From Pseudomonas sp. RIT-PI-r (lineage in GTDB: Bacteria; Pseudomonadota; Gammaproteobacteria; Pseudomonadales; Pseudomonadaceae): a DNA stretch of 64,000 nt. The notes beneath the pieces are model-generated. The model made no database searches. It saw only the letters and a list, made by a program, of their open reading frames with translations, and was not told the origin of the DNA. The position numbers and the translations under genes are program-made. Numbering within the stretch: position 1 is the stretch's first letter; each line of letters starts with the position of its first letter. Location: positions 1 to 64,000 of the forward strand of contig NZ_LIGE01000017.1 of assembly GCF_001297015.1 (NCBI RefSeq), given 5' to 3'. Positions 8,333 through 17,501 of this stretch are shown piece after piece.

Positions 8333-9844
8333 TTAAGCCCGGCGCTCATGCATCCGCGCCAGTTGCCGTTCCAGCATCGACGGATAAGGCTCCATCAACC
8401 GCTCCACGCAGCAAGCACCCTCAGGGCTGGCAATCGGGCGGATTCGCGCACGTTGGCGAATCAGCGTGTCATCGCTGATCTTGCGCTCCACCAGCAGCAG
8501 GTTGCGGCTGTGTTGCGACAGGGCCAGTGCGTCCTGCGCCGAGTCGGTCAGCAGCAGGTCAATCTGGCTCAGGCCAAACAGTTCGTCACCCAAAGTCAGA
8601 CCCAACTGCAATTGCAGGGTGATGCCGCTGTCTGCGACTTCGATCTGCAATTGATGGCCCAGCGCCCGCAGCAGCTCGCCGCAGCAGATCGCATTGGTCA
8701 GGTAGTCGTCGCCGCTGTCTTCGGTGTGGAACAGCATCAGTGTGCTGCCATCGTTCAGCGTTTCGATTTCGCCCTGATACAACGACGCGGCCTGATCGAG
8801 GCAGTCGCGATAACGCTCCAGCAATTCTTCCAGGCGCGCGCGTGGCAGGCGACGCAATTGCTCTTGCGAACCCAGTTGCACCGCCAGCACCGCGCTGTGT
8901 TGTGGCACGCTTGGCGTGGCCTTGCGGGTTACCGGTTGCGGTGCGGTATCGAGTGACTCGTCGCGCAGATCGGCAAAGGCGTCGTCGTCATCGTCTTCAA
9001 CAGTGCTGACCACGTGGCGCGGCGCCGGTTTCTGTGCGGCCAGCGGACGGCTTTCGTCAAAGCTCGGATCACGCAGGTTGCGCACCTCGAACTCCGGTTC
9101 GTCGTCCTCTTCCTCTTCGAACTCGGGTTCCGGCTCAGGCTTGGGCGCGGGTTCCGGGGCGAAGTCGGCGTGCAACTGCCGCGCCAGATCGCCGATCTCG
9201 TCCTGACGATCAGTGCCCGGCGTATGTTCATCGATATGGCGCAGCCAGACGCGCAATTGCAGTAGCGGCGTCGACAAGTAGCGGCCCATACGCAGGCTCA
9301 GGGCCAGCGACAGTGCCAGCAGAATGCCGCTGAGAATGCCCATGCTTTGCAGGCTGATGGTCATCGGCTGCTGGAACTGATCCATGTCCAGGCTGATGCG
9401 CAGTTGCCCGGCAGTCACGTCCTGGAAAGTGATCTTGCTCTCGTACATGCCTTCGGCTTCGCCCAGCAGGCTGTGCTTGGGGCGCTGACCGGACTCGGCG
9501 AGGATGCGGTTATCCACGCTGTAGATCGCCGCGTGGGCGACCAGTTTGTTCTTGGTCAGGTTGTTGAGCAGCACGTTGAGGCTGAGGATGTCGTTGGACA
9601 CCAACAGCTCCGTGGCCGAGGTCGCGGTCTGCGTGGTCAGGCTTTCGCCCAGCGCATCGGCCTGCTGGTGCATGGCCTGCTTGAATTGCAGGCCCATCAC
9701 GCAGGCATAGATCACCAGGGCCAGAGCGACCAGGATCACGTTATGGCTGGCAATGCGCAATGCAATCGGTACACGGCGGTGGCGCAGTGCACGGAAGATC
9801 AGCAGGAAGAAGTTATCGGTTTTAACTGGCGTGGGCCGGTTCAC
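8333..9844 (-). CDS. AhpA/YtjB (Smp) family membrane protein
   Basis: A 503-residue inner-membrane protein starting at GTG (MNRPTPVKTDNF). A first membrane segment around residues 33-52 (VILVALALVIYACVMGL) precedes a periplasmic helical sensor-like domain. A second segment near 168-186 (GILSGILLALSLALSLRM) follows, then a HAMP-like element (RYLSTPLLQLRVWLRHID). Next comes a strongly acidic Pro/Glu/Asp-rich linker (about residues 232-300) and a C-terminal cytoplasmic domain with weak resemblance to nucleotide-cyclase-like folds. In E. coli the shorter relative ytjB/smp is also divergent from serB, which supports the family call. The two genes share a 134-base intergenic region. The function is unknown. 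Confidence 0.7.
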   Translation of the reverse strand: MNRPTPVKTDNFFLLIFRALRHRRVPIALRIASHNVILVALALVIYACVMGLQFKQAMHQQADALGESLTTQTATSATELLVSNDILSLNVLLNNLTKNKLVAHAAIYSVDNRILAESGQRPKHSLLGEAEGMYESKITFQDVTAGQLRISLDMDQFQQPMTISLQSMGILSGILLALSLALSLRMGRYLSTPLLQLRVWLRHIDEHTPGTDRQDEIGDLARQLHADFAPEPAPKPEPEPEFEEEEDDEPEFEVRNLRDPSFDESRPLAAQKPAPRHVVSTVEDDDDDAFADLRDESLDTAPQPVTRKATPSVPQHSAVLAVQLGSQEQLRRLPRARLEELLERYRDCLDQAASLYQGEIETLNDGSTLMLFHTEDSGDDYLTNAICCGELLRALGHQLQIEVADSGITLQLQLGLTLGDELFGLSQIDLLLTDSAQDALALSQHSRNLLLVERKISDDTLIRQRARIRPIASPEGACCVERLMEPYPSMLERQLARMHERRA

Positions 9845-9978
9845 TGAGCTCGGCTCTTTTGTCCGTGAAGTTGACGCGCAGTATAGCGACAGGCCCTAGA
9901 CCGGCAAAGCGCTCGCGGTGCCCGATGGTCACTGAAAGTGGGTAGAATGCGGTTTTTTTCCAGTTGCGGGGGTGCGCG

Positions 9979-11193
9979 TTGCGCGAAATCGTCCTGATTA
10001 ACATCACGGGAGTCGACCGTCCGGGTCTGACGGCAGCCATTACCGGTGTTCTGGCACAAGGTGGTGTGAACATTCTCGACATCGGTCAGGCGGTGATCCA
10101 CGACACCCTGTCGTTCGGCATCCTGGTTGAAATTCCCGATTCGGAGCAGGGTAAATCCGTGCTCAAGGACATCCTGTTCAAGGGCTACGAGCTCGACCAA
10201 CAGGTGCGCTTCACTCCGGTGTCCGAAGAGGATTACCAGCAGTGGGTGGGCAATCAGGGCAAGAAACGCCATATCGTTACCCTGCTGACCCGCAAAGTGA
10301 CCGCCGGCCAATTGCAGGCCGTCAGCTCGATCACCGCCAAATACGGTCTGAACATCGACCACATCGACCGTCTGTCGGGTCGCATGCCGCTGGACACCCC
10401 GGCCGACAAGGGCAAGGGCTGCATCGAGTTTTCCGTGCGTGGCGAAGCGGCCGATCCGCAGGCGCTGCGTGCCGAATTCCTCAGCGTTGCCCAGGAACTG
10501 AACGTCGACATCGCCTTCCAGGAAGATTCGCTGTTCCGTCGCAACCGTCGTCTGGCGGTGTTCGACATGGATTCGACCTTGATCGAAGCCGAAGTCATCG
10601 ACGAACTGGCCAAGGCTGCCGGCGTGGGTGAGCAGGTGTCCGCAATCACTGAGCGGGCGATGGCCGGCGAACTGGACTTCCGCGCCAGCTTCAAAGAGCG
10701 TCTGGCCTTGCTCAAAGGCCTGGACGTCAGCGTGCTGGATTCGATTGGCGCCTCGCTGCGTCTGACCGAAGGCGCGGAAACGCTATTTGCCGAGCTCAAG
10801 CGTCTGGGCTACAAGACCGCGATTTTGTCTGGTGGCTTCACCTATTTCGCCAAGCAATTGCAGGCCAAACTCGGCATCGACTACGTGTTCGCCAACGAAC
10901 TGGAAGTGGTCGATGGCAAGTGCACTGGCGTGGCAATCGAGCCGATTGTCGATGCGCAGCGCAAGGCTGACCTGTTGAAAGAATTGGCGCACAAGGAAGG
11001 TTTGCGTCTGGAGCAGACCATTGCCGTGGGCGATGGCGCGAACGATCTGCCGATGCTGGCGATTGCCGGTTTGGGTGTGGCGTTCCGTGCCAAGCCGCTG
11101 GTCAAGCAATCGGCGAAGCAGGCGATTTCGACGTTGGGTCTGGATGGTGTGCTGTATCTGCTGGGCTTTCGCGATCGTGATGGGCAGTTGTAA
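9979..11193 (+). CDS. serB: Phosphoserine phosphatase
   Basis: A 404-residue enzyme for the last step of serine synthesis, hydrolysing O-phosphoserine. I chose the TTG start giving MREIVLINITG because it matches where the family begins; an in-frame TTG 15 bases upstream is possible. Two ACT-like regulatory domains come first (about residues 1-75 and 90-170; VDRPGLTAAITGVLAQGGVN is typical). The HAD phosphatase domain has the nucleophile motif FDMDSTLIEAE (Asp196, Asp198), then SGGFTYFAKQL and GDGANDLPML. The length is that of the long pseudomonad SerB, not the shorter enterobacterial form. An inverted repeat just after the stop may end transcription. Confidence 0.95.
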   Translation: MREIVLINITGVDRPGLTAAITGVLAQGGVNILDIGQAVIHDTLSFGILVEIPDSEQGKSVLKDILFKGYELDQQVRFTPVSEEDYQQWVGNQGKKRHIVTLLTRKVTAGQLQAVSSITAKYGLNIDHIDRLSGRMPLDTPADKGKGCIEFSVRGEAADPQALRAEFLSVAQELNVDIAFQEDSLFRRNRRLAVFDMDSTLIEAEVIDELAKAAGVGEQVSAITERAMAGELDFRASFKERLALLKGLDVSVLDSIGASLRLTEGAETLFAELKRLGYKTAILSGGFTYFAKQLQAKLGIDYVFANELEVVDGKCTGVAIEPIVDAQRKADLLKELAHKEGLRLEQTIAVGDGANDLPMLAIAGLGVAFRAKPLVKQSAKQAISTLGLDGVLYLLGFRDRDGQL

Positions 11194-11200
11194 TTAAAGA

Positions 11201-11273
11201 GCAAAAGATCGCAGCCTTCGGCAGCTCCTACATAGGTTTCCTGTAGGAGCTGCCGCAGGCTGCGATCTTTTGC
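11201..11273. repeat. REP-like inverted repeat, 'gtaggagctgccgaaggctgcgatc' type
   Basis: The arms gcaaaagatcgcagcc...ctcctaca and tgtaggag...ggctgcgatcttttgc are nearly perfect inverted copies around a short spacer. It lies between serB and a convergent gene and may act as a bidirectional terminator. Confidence 0.85.
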
Positions 11274-11274
11274 T

Positions 11275-13026
11275 TTAGAGTGATTTCCACAACGAATCAA
11301 AATCCTCCTCGCTCGCGCCATTCTGCGCGGCCTCCAGCGAGCGATAAGCAAACTGATTGAAACTGTGCGTACTCGCCACCCGACGATCCAGCCCGGCGCG
11401 GTGTTCTTCGCCCTGGGTGTTGATCAGTACTTTATTGCCTTCCTGAAACGGCAATCGCGGCGCCAGCAAGGTTGCCGGTAAGTCGATCGAACTGATCTCC
11501 GGTAACAAGAGTCCGCGCAGATACTGACTGTGATCGTCCCTCGAACGCACCAATTGCAAGCCGCACGGCTGGGCATGCGGTGCCACCAGTTCGATGCCCA
11601 TTTGCGTACCACCGCCACGCACCTGACGAATCCAGCGGATCACCGCAATGCTCCAGCCCAGACTGACGCTGTCCTGAATGCCGAGCATTTCCCCGGCCTG
11701 CAGTTCGGCGGGCACCTCATTTGGCCACGCCAGGCAATAACCGCCGGGGCTGTGATTGATCACCGGCAGGGCATAGGTCGGATAGTGCGGCGCCGCGTCG
11801 GCACTGCTTTCGTCTTCGACGAGGTGGTCGTACTGGATTTCTTCGTAGGGCAAAAACTGCTCATTGTTTTGCGGTGCGGCATCGAACGCCTGGCTCCAGC
11901 TGTCTTTTTCGCCTTGGGCCACCGCTCGACTGAAATTCGCCGCACGGGCGCCGGGGTGTTTGAGCAGGTCGCTGAACGTGCGCTCGCCACCCAGATAAAA
12001 GTGCAGGGCGCTCATGCCGACGCACACGGTCAGATTGCCCTGGCCCACGGTGCGCTGAAAACTGCGCTCAGCGGCCTGGCCCCAAGTGGCATGCAAGTGT
12101 TGCAGGGTGTCGAAGCTGAGCCCGGTCGGGATCGCTAAGGGCGTCGACGTGTCCTGATGCAGCAAGTGCGCTTCGAGGGTGTTTACCAGCGGTTGCGGAT
12201 CGAAACCGAGTAGTCCCGCTTGTTGCTCGCTGCGGAACATGCTGCGGTAACGCGGCCCGGCATCGATTTCGGCGCTGACCGCGAACAAGCCGGCATCTGC
12301 GCGCGCAGGCTGCAGTTTGAGCAAGGCACTCCACGGTTCAAGCACTTCGGCGAGGCGGGCGATCTGATTTTGCCGCAGTTGATTGCAACGAGCGCTGCCC
12401 AGCAGCAGGGCGGCGATGTAGGCCTGTTCCAGGCTCAACTCTGTGGTCAGGCTGGCCAGGTCGTCATGCACCCGATGCTGTTGCAGTTGCAACTCACACG
12501 CTGTGCGATATAGCTGATGCAGTTCGAACCACAGGTGTTCCGGCGGTGGACTGTACAGTTGCGTAGCGCGCACAAGTTGGCCCTTCAAAGCATGTGCCGC
12601 GCGTTGCAGGGCCGTGCTGACCAGTACTGCGCGATCTTTGCCGTATTTCGGCGTAATACGCAGGACGATCTGCTTGTAGCCGATAGCCAGTTGACTTTGC
12701 AGGGCCTGACACAGGTTGCTGATCTTGCGCGAGCGTTCGTCGAGCATGATCGCCTGATGCAGAAAATGCCGCTCCAGATGCTGGCAGACGAAATAAACTT
12801 CCGGTCGCAGCAACTCGAGCAATTGCAGGCGATTGCCGCTGGGGGTGAGCAATTGATTGAGTTCGCCCAGGCTTTGATACAGCAGGCGGGCGGTTTCGCC
12901 GATGTTGGCCTTGGGCAGGCCGGCGATCCAGCGCTTAAGGTCGCGCGGAGTGGCTTCGCAAAATGACAGGCGCGGCTGACTTGGGGTCGGGGCGCGCAAC
13001 TGTGGGGAGGATATGGTCTGGCTCAT
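11275..13026 (-). CDS. Hypothetical protein with PilZ-like C-terminal domain
   Basis: A large cytoplasmic protein of 583 residues from MSQTISSPQL (587 if the ATG 12 bases upstream is used; neither has a strong ribosome site). I do not recognise a characterised function. The first 250 residues are helix-rich with many Leu, Gln and Arg (LLYQSLGELNQLLTP, ALQRAAHALKGQLV). The C-terminal third resembles a PilZ-type beta-barrel: LGWSIAVIRWIRQ near residue 456, followed by GGGTQMGIELVAPHA, the pattern of atypical PilZ domains. The canonical RxxxR and D/NxSxxG c-di-GMP motifs are not obvious. It lies between serB and psd, where P. aeruginosa carries FimX and a related hypothetical gene, so a link to motility or surface signalling is possible but unproven. 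Confidence 0.6.
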   Translation of the reverse strand: MSQTISSPQLRAPTPSQPRLSFCEATPRDLKRWIAGLPKANIGETARLLYQSLGELNQLLTPSGNRLQLLELLRPEVYFVCQHLERHFLHQAIMLDERSRKISNLCQALQSQLAIGYKQIVLRITPKYGKDRAVLVSTALQRAAHALKGQLVRATQLYSPPPEHLWFELHQLYRTACELQLQQHRVHDDLASLTTELSLEQAYIAALLLGSARCNQLRQNQIARLAEVLEPWSALLKLQPARADAGLFAVSAEIDAGPRYRSMFRSEQQAGLLGFDPQPLVNTLEAHLLHQDTSTPLAIPTGLSFDTLQHLHATWGQAAERSFQRTVGQGNLTVCVGMSALHFYLGGERTFSDLLKHPGARAANFSRAVAQGEKDSWSQAFDAAPQNNEQFLPYEEIQYDHLVEDESSADAAPHYPTYALPVINHSPGGYCLAWPNEVPAELQAGEMLGIQDSVSLGWSIAVIRWIRQVRGGGTQMGIELVAPHAQPCGLQLVRSRDDHSQYLRGLLLPEISSIDLPATLLAPRLPFQEGNKVLINTQGEEHRAGLDRRVASTHSFNQFAYRSLEAAQNGASEEDFDSLWKSL

Positions 13027-13105
13027 GCCAAAAACCATAGCAGCAAATAAGCGAGCGGGTGTTCTGCCTCAACGCATCGTCATTGAAGATGCACAGATAA
13101 CAACG

Positions 13106-13183
13106 TGTAGGAGCTGCCGAAGGCTGCGATCTTTTGATCTTAAAACCAGGATCAAAAGATCGCAGCCTTCGGCAGCTCCTACA
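13106..13183. repeat. REP-like inverted repeat, 'gtaggagctgccgaaggctgcgatc' type
   Basis: The arms tgtaggagctgccgaaggct...gatcttttgat and atcaaaagatc...ggcagctcctaca form a nearly perfect palindrome. It lies between the psd stop codon and the gene downstream on the minus strand. Confidence 0.88.
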
Positions 13184-13203
13184 GGGATTGTGTGTTTCTA
13201 GAA

Positions 13204-14064
13204 TCAGGCTTTCGGCAGCGCCAGGCCTTGGCCCATCTGCACTGGCGAACCAGCGGCCAGCTCTTCAGCCCATTTCACTTGATCCGGGCCAAACAGCACG
13301 ATAGCGGTCGAACCCAGCTTGAAGCGACCCAGTTCGGCACCTTTTTCCAGATGGATTGGCGCACGCGCAGCTTCGTCGTAACGGAAGGTTTTCAGCTCGC
13401 GTTTCGGCGGCGTGACCAGACCGGCCCACACGGTTTCGATCGAAGCGACGATCATCGCGCCGACCAGCACCACAGCCATCGGGCCGCGCTCGGTGTCGAA
13501 AATGCACGCCACGCGCTCGTTGCGGGCGAACAGTTCTGGCACGTTTTCAGCGGTGGTCTGGTTGACCGAAAAGATCCGGCCCGGGATGTAGACCATTTCG
13601 CGCAGGGTGCCGGCCAGCGGCATGTGCACGCGGTGGTAGTCCTTCGGCGACAGGTAAATGGTGGCGAAGTCGCCACCCATGAACGGCGCGGCATTGGCCG
13701 CGTCACCGCCGAGCAATTCCAGCACGCTGAAGCTGTGGCCCTTGGCCTGGAACACGCGACCGTGTTCGATCGGGCCGAGCTGGCTGACAGCACCGTCGGC
13801 CGGGCTGAGGATCGCGCCCGGAGTCTGGTCCAGAGGACGTGCGCCGTCTTTCAGGGCGCGGGTGAAGAAGGCGTTGAAGTGTTCGTAAGCGGTCAGGTCT
13901 TCGACCAGCGCTTGCGACATGTCCACCTGATAGCGCTTGGCGAACCACTGGGTGAAGGCATTCTTGAACCAGCGCACGCGGCACTCGGCAACGCAGCCGG
14001 CCAAGCGCGACAGCAGGTGATGAGGTAGCAGGTACTGGCTGAGGATAAACAGACGCTCTTTCAT
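13204..14064 (-). CDS. psd: Phosphatidylserine decarboxylase proenzyme
   Basis: A 286-residue inner-membrane-associated enzyme that makes phosphatidylethanolamine from phosphatidylserine. The precursor cleaves itself at the LGST motif (residues 250-253, between Gly251 and Ser252), and the serine becomes the pyruvoyl cofactor of the alpha chain. The autocleavage residues Asp90 (LSPADG) and His147 (KDYHRVHMP) are both in place, so the protein should be active. The length matches the type I bacterial enzymes. The gene follows rhdA on the same strand with a 19-base gap and is probably cotranscribed with it; a REP-like palindrome follows the stop codon. Confidence 0.96.
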   Translation of the reverse strand: MKERLFILSQYLLPHHLLSRLAGCVAECRVRWFKNAFTQWFAKRYQVDMSQALVEDLTAYEHFNAFFTRALKDGARPLDQTPGAILSPADGAVSQLGPIEHGRVFQAKGHSFSVLELLGGDAANAAPFMGGDFATIYLSPKDYHRVHMPLAGTLREMVYIPGRIFSVNQTTAENVPELFARNERVACIFDTERGPMAVVLVGAMIVASIETVWAGLVTPPKRELKTFRYDEAARAPIHLEKGAELGRFKLGSTAIVLFGPDQVKWAEELAAGSPVQMGQGLALPKA

Positions 14065-14083
14065 TGGTTGTCCTTAAAAAACC

Positions 14084-14899
14084 TTAAATCTCGACAGGCG
14101 TGTCAGGGTGGTTGCCCCATTCGCCCCAGGAACCGGCGTAGCCCTTGACCCGCGGATAACCGAGGGACTTGGCCACCAGATAAGTGAAGCCCGACCGGTG
14201 ATGGGTCTGGCAGTGGGTAATGATTTCTTTGTCCTTGGTGATCCCGAGGTCTTCGAGGATCTGCGGCATGTCCGTGCGGATGCGCAGCTGACGGGCCTTG
14301 TCCATGCCTGCGGTCCATTCGAAGTTGACCGCGCCGGGGATGTGCCCGGCCTTGGCGGCCAGCACTTTCTCGCCGGAATATTCCAGCGGCCCGCGCGCGT
14401 CCCAGATCGCCAGATCTTCGGCGCCGAGGCGGCTTTGCAGGTATTCGCGCGTGGCGGTCGGCTCTTCGTGCAGGGTCAATGCCAGCGGCCCACCGACAAT
14501 TGGCGGAACCTGGATCGACATCGGCATGCCATCCGCCAGCCACGCTGGAAGACCACCGTCTATATAGTGGTACTTGTCGTGACCGATCACGTCGAGCAGC
14601 CAGATAAAGCGTCCGGCCCAGCCGCCGCCTTCGTCGTCATAGACCACGTAGACCGCGTCTTTGCGGTGGCCCAGTTCACCGAATAACGCTTCGAGATCGG
14701 CTTTGGCCGGCAGCAGGCCCGGCGCCGGCGGCTGGCCGAGCTGGGTGCGTTTCGGGTCGACAAAGCGTGCGCCGGGGATATGTCCCTCGGTGTAGCGGGC
14801 GGCACTGGTCAGGTCCACCAGAATCAGTTCGCCAGACTCCAGGCGCGGGAGCAGGTCGCTCGGCTCAATGACGAGCGGCAAGCCAGAGAAGTCAGACAT
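14084..14899 (-). CDS. rhdA: Thiosulfate sulfurtransferase (rhodanese) RhdA
   Basis: A 271-residue tandem-domain rhodanese that transfers sulfane sulfur from thiosulfate to cyanide or other thiol acceptors. The start is MSDFSGLPLVIEP; six codons of upstream open frame are discarded. The first rhodanese domain (about residues 10-130) is inactive, while the second (about 150-268) holds the active-site loop HCQTHHRSG with Cys230, the signature of the Azotobacter/Pseudomonas RhdA type. In cyanide-making pseudomonads it may help detoxification, but no cyanide genes are in this window. It is followed closely by psd. Confidence 0.93.
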   Translation of the reverse strand: MSDFSGLPLVIEPSDLLPRLESGELILVDLTSAARYTEGHIPGARFVDPKRTQLGQPPAPGLLPAKADLEALFGELGHRKDAVYVVYDDEGGGWAGRFIWLLDVIGHDKYHYIDGGLPAWLADGMPMSIQVPPIVGGPLALTLHEEPTATREYLQSRLGAEDLAIWDARGPLEYSGEKVLAAKAGHIPGAVNFEWTAGMDKARQLRIRTDMPQILEDLGITKDKEIITHCQTHHRSGFTYLVAKSLGYPRVKGYAGSWGEWGNHPDTPVEI

Positions 14900-14941
14900 G
14901 TGAGGTCTCCAGAGCACAAAGGGGAGGATTGTAGCGCAGCC

Positions 14942-16480
14942 TCATCGGCCACGGCTGCTAAAGCTGTGCAGGGCTTTTTCGATGCACTGCGCGGTTTTGC
15001 CAAAGGCTTGCACGCTGATGTCGGCGAACGGCCCGCCACCCTGATCGGCGACGACGATCATGATTACCCGGCCGTTATTGATCAGTGAGCGCAGGAACAG
15101 ATGCTCACCGCGAAACAGCGTACGCAGGCTCGGCGGCAGCAGGGCGGAGAACTGGGCGTTGTTGTCCGGGTTGATGCGCACCTGTGCCTGTTGCGCGAGC
15201 AAGCGTTGCAGCACGCTGCTTTGGCTGACGGCGAACGTCAGCGCCGCAGCTTCTTTTGGCAAACCATAGGTTTGCTGCACGCGCAGACTTGACTGCGTGC
15301 GGTCGGCCATCAGGATCATCACCCGGCGCATGCCGCTGGCGGCCAACGCATCGCGGGCGGCGACGGTCAGGCTCATCGCATTGGTGAAGCGGCTTGGCTC
15401 GGCGAGCAGCTCGGCGCACTGTTTGCGCCATTGACCGAGGTCTTCAGCGGTGGGCGCAGCGGCGGGCAACATCCCGGTCGGCAAGCGCCGCGTGCCCCAC
15501 GGCCACAGCAGCGAAACCGCCGGGTGCCACAGATCCGGCATCGCATGATAACGGGCGCTGTTGGCGGCCTGCTGGTGCAGTTGTTGCTGCACTTCATCCA
15601 TCGAAATCTGCAAGTAAAGGCTGGTCAGATACTGCCAGCGCTCGCTGTGCGGACTGTCCCAGGCCTGTTGCGCCGACAGCGCCAGACCGTTGGCCAGCAG
15701 CACGGTATTGGCCGGTTGATTGAGCCAGCGGCGCAGAGTCGGGTCGTCATCGAGGCGGTTTTGCTGGCGCAGGGGGTGTGCGCTGTCGCGAGCGATGCGC
15801 AGCACTTTCACCAGTTCGCGCTGTTCGCTGAGCAGCAGTTTGTAACCCTGTTGCACCCAGATCGGCAGGTGCCAGGCCTCGACCAGCGCTTCAGCGATTT
15901 TCAGCAGGCGTACGCCGAACAATTGCTTTTCGACCGTGCGCGCCGATTCGCCCTTGTGGATAACCCGCAACTCCCATTCTTCGAGCAATTGCGGATAGGT
16001 CAGCGCCAATGGCCACAGCGGCGAAAGAAACAACAGGCTGCCCCAATGAATGTCCTGCCACAGTCGCGCCAGGCGACTGGCGAAAAAGCCATTGGCCTGT
16101 TGTGTCGCGTGCTGGCTGATCATTTGTAGCTGGCGCAGGGCCTTGGGGATTTGCATCTGCGGTTCGGCCGGCAGTCGCGCGAGCAATTCTTCCGTGCGCG
16201 CCAGGCCGAGACGGTTGATCGCCACCTCAAGATTTTCCGCCGGCGCGGCCATCGTGCCGTGGGTGTGACGATTCGCCTCACGGATGATGCTCAGTGCCAG
16301 TGCCGGGCTGTCCTGCATCAGGTCGGCGATGTCACGCAGTGAACTGCGATTGTCGCGAATCGCCCGACACACTTTGTCGTGAGCCTCCTGCGGTACGGGC
16401 AGTCGCACGCCATCGAGCAGCTTTACCCAGCCGTCGAGGGTGGTCGGGTTTGCGTTTGGGACGTTCGTTTCATTAGCCAT
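14942..16480 (-). CDS. HDOD domain-containing protein
   Basis: A 512-residue cytoplasmic protein with an N-terminal HDOD domain (about residues 20-230). The pattern LPVPQEAHDKVCRAI, then SPALALSIIREANR and VAINRLGLARTEELL is typical of this catalytically dead HD-related fold. The C-terminal 150 residues look GAF-like (MILMADRTQSSLRVQQTYGL, ending VIMIVVADQGGGPF). Such proteins act in signalling and motility control in several bacteria, but no activity is known for this one. It is divergent from motA across 166 bases, an order conserved in pseudomonads, and is 42 bases upstream of rhdA on the same strand. Confidence 0.8.
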   Translation of the reverse strand: MANETNVPNANPTTLDGWVKLLDGVRLPVPQEAHDKVCRAIRDNRSSLRDIADLMQDSPALALSIIREANRHTHGTMAAPAENLEVAINRLGLARTEELLARLPAEPQMQIPKALRQLQMISQHATQQANGFFASRLARLWQDIHWGSLLFLSPLWPLALTYPQLLEEWELRVIHKGESARTVEKQLFGVRLLKIAEALVEAWHLPIWVQQGYKLLLSEQRELVKVLRIARDSAHPLRQQNRLDDDPTLRRWLNQPANTVLLANGLALSAQQAWDSPHSERWQYLTSLYLQISMDEVQQQLHQQAANSARYHAMPDLWHPAVSLLWPWGTRRLPTGMLPAAAPTAEDLGQWRKQCAELLAEPSRFTNAMSLTVAARDALAASGMRRVMILMADRTQSSLRVQQTYGLPKEAAALTFAVSQSSVLQRLLAQQAQVRINPDNNAQFSALLPPSLRTLFRGEHLFLRSLINNGRVIMIVVADQGGGPFADISVQAFGKTAQCIEKALHSFSSRGR

Positions 16481-16646
16481 GTCTGGACGGGATCTTCACT
16501 GACTGTAGACGCGCCCGGCATGGGCTAAATTGGCTTTTCGCCTGAACTGGCTATAGTCTGGCGCAGTTTTGCCGATAAGTAGAAGAAGAGATTTTTTAAC
16601 TTCCGAATATGACCTTGAACCCGACTCAGTAAGTACTTTCCTACCT

Positions 16647-17498
16647 ATGGCTAAAATTATCGGCATCATCGTCGTATTCGCGAGCGTGCTCGGCGGATAC
16701 GTGCTTTCCCACGGCAAGATTGCCGCCCTGATCCAGCCTTTCGAGGTGTTGATTATCGGTGGCGCGGCACTCGGTGCGTTTCTGCAGGCCAACCCCGGCT
16801 ACATGACCATGCACGTGCTCAAGAAATCTCTGAGCATGTTCAGTTCGCGCTTCAGCCACACCTTCTATCTGGAAGTGCTCGGCCTGATTTACGAGATCCT
16901 CAACAAGAGCCGCCGCGAAGGCATGATGGCCATTGAAGGCGACATTGAAGACGCCGCCGCGAGCCCGATCTTCGCCAAGTACCCGGCGGTGCTCAAAGAC
17001 GAACGCATGACCGCGTTCATCTGTGATTACCTGCGCATCATGTCGTCCGGCAACATGGCCCCGCACGAGCTGGAAGGCTTGTTCGACATGGAACTGTACA
17101 GCCTCAAAGAAGACCTCGAGCATCCGTCCCACGCGGTGAACGGCATCGCCGACGCCATGCCCGGTTTCGGTATCGTCGCGGCGGTACTCGGCATCGTGGT
17201 GACCATGGCCTCGCTGGGTGAAGGTGATCAGAAGTCCATCGGTCTGCACGTGGGTGCGGCACTGGTAGGTACTTTCTTCGGTATTCTCGCGGCGTACGGT
17301 TTCTTCGGCCCGCTGGCGCACTCCCTGGCCCACGATGCCAAGGAAGAGCTGAACGTTTACGAAGCCATCAAGGCTTCGCTGGTCGCTTCGGCTTCCGGCA
17401 TGCCGCCATCGCTGGCGGTCGAGTTCGGTCGCAAGGTGCTGTACCCGGCCCACCGTCCAAGCTTTGCCGAGCTGGAACAAGCCGTTCGCGGTCGCTAA
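16647..17498 (+). CDS. motA: Flagellar motor stator protein MotA
   Basis: A 283-residue inner-membrane protein; with MotB it forms the proton-driven stator that torques the flagellar rotor. The start is MAKIIGIIVVFASVLGGYVL; the upstream in-frame ATG would add 26 unrelated residues. Four membrane segments are visible: about 3-22, 32-50, 170-192 and 203-225. The conserved prolines appear in DAMPGFGIVAAVLG, and the cytoplasmic loop carries charged residues (KSRREG) that contact FliG. It is the MotAB type with the long cytoplasmic loop; the length is standard. motB follows after three bases. Confidence 0.96.
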   Translation: MAKIIGIIVVFASVLGGYVLSHGKIAALIQPFEVLIIGGAALGAFLQANPGYMTMHVLKKSLSMFSSRFSHTFYLEVLGLIYEILNKSRREGMMAIEGDIEDAAASPIFAKYPAVLKDERMTAFICDYLRIMSSGNMAPHELEGLFDMELYSLKEDLEHPSHAVNGIADAMPGFGIVAAVLGIVVTMASLGEGDQKSIGLHVGAALVGTFFGILAAYGFFGPLAHSLAHDAKEELNVYEAIKASLVASASGMPPSLAVEFGRKVLYPAHRPSFAELEQAVRGR

Positions 17499-17501
17499 GC
17501 C

